A stretch of DNA of 64,000 bases. Source: Bacteroidota bacterium. GTDB taxonomy: Bacteria; Bacteroidota; Bacteroidia; Flavobacteriales_D; Crocinitomicaceae. Position 1 is the first letter of the stretch. Each line of letters starts with the position of its first letter. Both the position numbers and the translations under genes were made by a program. The stretch spans positions 186,001 to 250,000 of the forward strand of contig JACPUU010000012.1 of assembly GCA_016192075.1 (NCBI GenBank), in the 5' to 3' direction. The notes under the pieces are model-generated. The model searched no databases. It was not told the DNA's origin and saw only the letters and a list, made by a program, of their open reading frames with translations. Below are positions 59,368 to 64,000 of the stretch, in pieces.

Positions 59368-60677
59368 TGGAGTTTTAGTTTTAATGTGGAGTGATCATTT
59401 TCTGTTTTGATTTCAGCAATGTATAATCCTTGTGGAAACGGAGCTGCGATAATTTGCCCGGGAGTTACATTTGCTAAATCAAGCACTATTTTTCCATCCA
59501 GCGAAAACAGGGTCAGGTCAAACGGATCAGAAGTGGTGGAATTGATTTGAAATTCATTTTCTCCGGTTAAACTGATTGTCCAGTTTTGTTGTTTGCTGAA
59601 TGCAGGTGTTTCCAGTACCCCTCCCAAATCTTCCCACCTTTGGCTGAATTCTTCCAGGTATTGCCAGGCAATCAGAGGGTCGTGAATGATCAATGTATTT
59701 TCATCGTATTCTTCTTCAGCTGAATTGGTCCAGTTGTGTGATCCGGTAATAACGGTGGGGTTTGAGTCCACGTGTTTTGCATCAATGATGGCGTATTTGT
59801 GGTGAAAGTCATAGGCAACACCATCGTGTGATAAAGCAGCTATTCCGGCATTTACCAGGTTGTCGTATTCTGAACCAATGTAACTGCTGTTTTCAATAAT
59901 GCAGCGCACTTCAACACCGCGGTTATGTGCAGCAATCACCGCATCGCCAATGTCATTGTTGATGAAGGTGAATAGGGCAATGTCCAGTGTAAAATCTGCG
60001 GCATCAATTTCTTCAATAATCTGTGCTGTTGTCTGGTCAGTTGGTGAAAAATACGATTCTGTCACTACACCGCCAATGGTAATGGAATGAAAGGTGTTGT
60101 CTGATTTATCCGGACCAAATTTGCTGGTGCCGGTATCGTAAGATGCATTGGTTGATCCCCACATTTCTTCAAATTCCAGGGTGTAATTGATGCACATTGA
60201 AGGATCGTGAATCAATACAATATTATTGTAATCATTAAAAATTGCACCATCATTAAAATTCATAGATCCGGTAATGAGCCAGGTTTGATCCACAATAACA
60301 AATTTGTTGTGCATGACATTGCTGGTCAGTCCGGCATTGCGTTCCAAAACAGGAATGGAAGCGTTCATATTTGAAAGCGCTGAATTGGAAGCGTTGGATG
60401 ATGTTATGTATCGTACCCTTACACCACGATTGTAAGCGTCGTTGATGCTGTTTACAACCTGGTCGTTGCCATTATCCCAGACAGCAATGTCAAGTGTTGT
60501 TTGAGCAAGATCAATGTATTTGCAAAGGGTGTCATCCAGGTGAGCAGATGTTTGCGCATCGGTGTAAAGTGAAACGGTATTGTTGACGGATTGATTGAAA
60601 TAGACTTTGATGTCCTGCGCTTTTAAAAAAAGAGGTGAAACAAGCCAAAAGGCAATGCACAGAATATTCCATTTCAT
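59364..60677 (-). CDS. Exported phospholipase D-family protein with T9SS CTD
   Basis: Two HxK motifs: HNKFVIVDQTWLITGSMNFND and HHKYAIIDAKHVDSNPTVITGSHNWTNSAEEEYDEN; C-terminal sorting-like domain. Confidence 0.92.
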   Translation of the reverse strand: MKWNILCIAFWLVSPLFLKAQDIKVYFNQSVNNTVSLYTDAQTSAHLDDTLCKYIDLAQTTLDIAVWDNGNDQVVNSINDAYNRGVRVRYITSSNASNSALSNMNASIPVLERNAGLTSNVMHNKFVIVDQTWLITGSMNFNDGAIFNDYNNIVLIHDPSMCINYTLEFEEMWGSTNASYDTGTSKFGPDKSDNTFHSITIGGVVTESYFSPTDQTTAQIIEEIDAADFTLDIALFTFINNDIGDAVIAAHNRGVEVRCIIENSSYIGSEYDNLVNAGIAALSHDGVAYDFHHKYAIIDAKHVDSNPTVITGSHNWTNSAEEEYDENTLIIHDPLIAWQYLEEFSQRWEDLGGVLETPAFSKQQNWTISLTGENEFQINSTTSDPFDLTLFSLDGKIVLDLANVTPGQIIAAPFPQGLYIAEIKTENDHSTLKLKLQ

Positions 60678-60750
60678 GAGATAGTGTCGCTGCTGATTTA
60701 AGACCAGGTAAAGATACAGAAATCTTTGAAAAAGGTCAGGGTAGTGTGGC

Positions 60751-61737
60751 TTACCATCGCGTTTTCACCCAGTTGAGCTGCTGTTCAGGTGTCAGAAATG
60801 TCCAGGCAACAATCCGGCCTGTTTTGTTGCCCTGTGCCATGGGAATTGTTTTTACGTCTACTGCTCCGGCTCTTTTCAAGGTGTCGTAGACTGTTTTAAG
60901 GTTGGATTGTTTGGAGATTGTAGTGCTGAACCAAAAGCACGATGCAGCAAATTGTTTGCTCTGAAAAATCATGTCTCTTACAAAACGTGCTTCTCCGCCT
61001 TCACACCAGAGTTCGTTGCCCTGCCCTCCAAAATTGAGTACCGGTTTGGTAATTTTTTTGCCTTTAAGATTAGAAACTTTGCGTGTTGATGCGGCCAGTG
61101 ATTCCTCCAGCGATGCATGAAAAGGCGGATTGCAAAGGGTGAGATCAAACACTTCATTTTTCATGAACATGCCAAAGAAAATATTCCGTGGATTGGCCTG
61201 ATGACGAAGCTGAATTGCGTTGCGCAGGTTTTTATTTTGTGCAACAATGGCAGTAGCTGATGCAATGGCTGCTTTGTCAATGTCCGTGCCTACAAAAGAC
61301 CAGCCGTATTCACTGTGACCAATCAGTGGAAAAATGCAGCTTGATCCGGTTCCGATATCGAGTACCCTTATTTTTTCACCGCCCGGTATTTTTCCGTTGT
61401 TTGATGAAGCCAGCAGATCAGCAGCGTGATGAACGTAATCAGCTCTCCCGGGAATAGGAGGGCAGAGGTACCCTTTGGGTATTTCCCAAAAATCAACGGC
61501 GTAATAATATTTCAGCAAGGCTTTGTTGAGCGCTTTAACCGCAGCCGGATTTGAGAAATCAACAGATTCCTGGTCAAATTTGTTTACCAGTACAAAAGGT
61601 GTGAGTTCAGCATTCGCGGCTATCAGCGCCTTAAAATCATAACGTCCGCGGTGTTTGCTTCGAGGGTGTAGTTCTGACTTTTCGGTGCGGATTTTTCGCT
61701 GTGCCGGTTTTGTTGTTTCTTTTTTGAGGTGCTTCAT
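60751..61737 (-). CDS. rlmF: 23S rRNA (adenine(1618)-N(6))-methyltransferase
   Basis: LHPRSKHRGRYDFKAL; VLDIGTGSSCIFPLIG; LTLCNPPFHASLEE. Confidence 0.94.
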   Translation of the reverse strand: MKHLKKETTKPAQRKIRTEKSELHPRSKHRGRYDFKALIAANAELTPFVLVNKFDQESVDFSNPAAVKALNKALLKYYYAVDFWEIPKGYLCPPIPGRADYVHHAADLLASSNNGKIPGGEKIRVLDIGTGSSCIFPLIGHSEYGWSFVGTDIDKAAIASATAIVAQNKNLRNAIQLRHQANPRNIFFGMFMKNEVFDLTLCNPPFHASLEESLAASTRKVSNLKGKKITKPVLNFGGQGNELWCEGGEARFVRDMIFQSKQFAASCFWFSTTISKQSNLKTVYDTLKRAGAVDVKTIPMAQGNKTGRIVAWTFLTPEQQLNWVKTRW

Positions 61738-61816
61738 CCGGCATTTATAGTTACTGGTTTATTACCGGATTCAAAGGTAGAAATTTATTTGGCAGCCGTT
61801 AAAAAAAGTCAGGTTT

Positions 61817-62194
61817 TCAGGCAGACAATCTCCCATTCAGGAAACCGGAAATGGTTGAAAACAGTTCATCTGAGTCAAACGGTTTGCTGATATAGCCTTG
61901 TGCACCCATTCCCATGCCATTTTCAACTTCTTTCTTTTCGACACTTGCCGTGAGAAAAATAAACGGAATATGACTCAGTTCCGGATCGTCTTTCATGCCC
62001 CGGAGTACCGAATAGCCATCGGCTACAGGCATAAAAATATCGCAAAGAACAATATCCGGACGATGCTGCCTGGCCAGTTCAAGTCCTCTTTTACCGTTAG
62101 CAGCCGGAATTACGTTGTATCCGCTTAATTCAATCAGTTCAGCAGTGTTTTCGCGGATGTCGTTGTTGTCTTCAATAAGTAGTATTGTTTTCAT
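61817..62194 (-). CDS. Stand-alone receiver-domain response regulator
   Basis: MKTILLIEDNNDIRENTAELIELSGY; IVLCDIFMPVADGYSVL; IFLTA; YISKPFDSDEL. Start at 62194 preferred. Confidence 0.94.
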   Translation of the reverse strand: MKTILLIEDNNDIRENTAELIELSGYNVIPAANGKRGLELARQHRPDIVLCDIFMPVADGYSVLRGMKDDPELSHIPFIFLTASVEKKEVENGMGMGAQGYISKPFDSDELFSTISGFLNGRLSA

Positions 62195-62646
62195 AAATAA
62201 TGTGTTGTGGGTTCTCCTAAATGTACGGAGCCGTTCTTTGAAAAGCTTCATTTTAAGAGGGAGCAGGACCAGGCTTTTTCCGATCGTTGGTGAGCGGTGT
62301 CGTGTTAAGGCATTAAACAATTTTTTACCGTTCTTACTAATTTTAGTCGTCAAATTCCTTGTTGGGTAAGGTATTTCGTGCAAAAACACAATGCCTGATT
62401 TTTGATGAAGTTATTGTATTCAAACACCTGAAAGAGAACTATTTTGAAACGTTCGGTAACAGTCGTTTTGAACGTCCTTTTTCCAAACGTGCGCTGATTT
62501 CAGCGTCTGACGCAGCATAACGGTTACAAAAACAATTCAGCTATAGGCAAAAAATCTACCGGATGATACAAGTCATTCCCGAAATTGAGGACACTCATTT
62601 GACTTTTTTGCTGTTCGTTTTTTCTTTACAGCAAATTTCCGATTAT

Positions 62647-63744
62647 ATGGAAACCGTAAAGTTCATTAGCGACGATCCGGCGCAAAAACAATTTGCGCTG
62701 GCCCTGAGAAAGAATGTAAATGCCTATTTCAGGGAAAACAATCTTTCTACCAAAGGAGATGCGCGTATGTGGATCAAAGCAGTTCTTATGATAGCTGCTT
62801 ATATTACACCGCTGGTAATACTTTTAACGATTCCAATGAGTGGTGTGTATGCAATACTGCTGGTTGTATTAATGGGAATTGGTGAGGCGGGTATTGGCAT
62901 GGGAGTTATGCACGATGCCTCACACGGGGCCTTTTCAACGAAAGACCGGGTCAATAAGCTTTTTTCATACACCCTGTTTTTGCTCGGAAGCAATACCTTC
63001 AACTGGAAAATTCAGCACAATATACTTCATCATTCATTTACCAATATTCATGGATTTGATCAGGATATTGAGACAAAAGCCGTAATACGTTTGAGTGATC
63101 ATTCACCGTATAAAAAGGGGTACAGGTTCCAATATCTGTATGCCTATTTTTTTTATGGATTGATGACGCTGTCCAAACTGATAACCGATATCGGGCAGCT
63201 CCGTGAATTTAACCAGAAAGGTATCACCGCCGAACAAGGAAAGAAACCCGGTATGGAAGTACTAAAATTGGTACTAACAAAAATTATATACCTGGCTGTT
63301 GCTTTTGCACTGCCGGTTTTATTTACTGATTTTACCTGGTGGCAGATTCTGATTGGTTTTGGAATTATGCATGTTACAGCCGGTATAATTATGAGTACGA
63401 TTTTTCAGATGGCTCATGTGGTTGAAGGAACTGAGCAGCCGCTGCCGGATGAGAATGGTGTCATAAAAAATGAATCAGTTGTGCATCAGTTGCGTACAAC
63501 GTCTGATTTTGCCCGAAATAACAGGCTTTTGAGCTGGTATGCAGGTGGATTGAATTTTCAGATTGAGCACCATCTGTATCCAAACATGTGTCACATTCAT
63601 TACCATAAAATTGCACCCATTGTTGAAAAAACAGCGAAGGAATTTGGGATTGTTTATAATCTGAAACCAAGTCTCTACGCTGCTTTTCGGTCTCACGCAA
63701 AACGGTTAAAGGAACTGGGTGCTAAATCAGAAACAACGACTTGA
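62647..63744 (+). CDS. Membrane fatty acid desaturase
   Basis: HDASHG, HNILHHSFTN and HHLYP histidine boxes; start at 62647 preferred. Confidence 0.93.
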   Translation: METVKFISDDPAQKQFALALRKNVNAYFRENNLSTKGDARMWIKAVLMIAAYITPLVILLTIPMSGVYAILLVVLMGIGEAGIGMGVMHDASHGAFSTKDRVNKLFSYTLFLLGSNTFNWKIQHNILHHSFTNIHGFDQDIETKAVIRLSDHSPYKKGYRFQYLYAYFFYGLMTLSKLITDIGQLREFNQKGITAEQGKKPGMEVLKLVLTKIIYLAVAFALPVLFTDFTWWQILIGFGIMHVTAGIIMSTIFQMAHVVEGTEQPLPDENGVIKNESVVHQLRTTSDFARNNRLLSWYAGGLNFQIEHHLYPNMCHIHYHKIAPIVEKTAKEFGIVYNLKPSLYAAFRSHAKRLKELGAKSETTT

Positions 63745-63831
63745 GTTTTTTATCAAATAAATTTATTCTGCAGGGCAGCAAAATCTTATTCTGTTGAAAA
63801 TGGAGGTGAACAGAAGGTATAGAGGGAGCTT

Positions 63832-64000
63832 TTAGTTGGTCTTTCGTTTATGCCTTTTTCTGGTACCTGCTGGTGTCCCTTTTTTTGATGATTCGTTATT
63901 CTTCTCATATTGCAGCCGCGCCCTTTTCTCACGTTTTAAGCTGATGTATACACGTATAGCAATGTATACTCCAAATGCAATTCCTGTCAGGGCAATCCAG
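63832..64000 (-). CDS. C-terminal part of a small membrane protein, truncated by the window edge
   Basis: Minus strand reads WIALTGIAFGVYIAIRVYISLKREKRARLQYEKNNESSKKGTPAGTRKRHKRKTN*. Confidence 0.5.
   Translation of the reverse strand, partial: WIALTGIAFGVYIAIRVYISLKREKRARLQYEKNNESSKKGTPAGTRKRHKRKTN

Noticed and set aside
1-64000. Prophage, transposon, restriction-modification or known defence island
   Set aside because: No integrase, transposase, capsid, nuclease/methylase pair or recognisable defence genes were found.

Overview
The window looks like a chromosomal segment of a Bacteroidota (Flavobacteriales-like) bacterium. The evidence is the many T9SS type A C-terminal sorting domains, one gliding-motility-type (type B) C-terminal domain, LytTR signalling, split transketolase subunits and TAnnTTTG-like -7 boxes. 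I see no rRNA, tRNA, CRISPR array, phage or transposase. Most of it is ordinary housekeeping (aroC, ychF, gcvT, rlmF, phosphoglucomutase, RNA methyltransferases) mixed with exported proteins. The best candidate for an undescribed system is a minus-strand run at about 47.4-51.9 kb: ECF sigma factor, small one-TM anti-sigma-like protein, Spy/CnrX-like periplasmic sensor, MbnP-like protein, MbnH-like diheme lipoprotein and YHYH-like T9SS protein, ending in a terminator hairpin. A second sigma / anti-sigma-like / Spy-like cassette lies at 28.7-30.4 kb. Its putative anti-sigma carries a triplicated KPxVPxxFFxxF motif. Other points of interest: a 12-residue-periodic beta-helix fused to a TIGYGD potassium channel pore; two exported internal-repeat proteins (6 x 20 aa and 6 x 54 aa); a 30-bp in-frame minisatellite in a propeller/SpoIIE sensor; a signal-peptide CHAT protease next to it; a VWA gene inserted between the two transketolase halves; and several nested palindromic intergenic elements.
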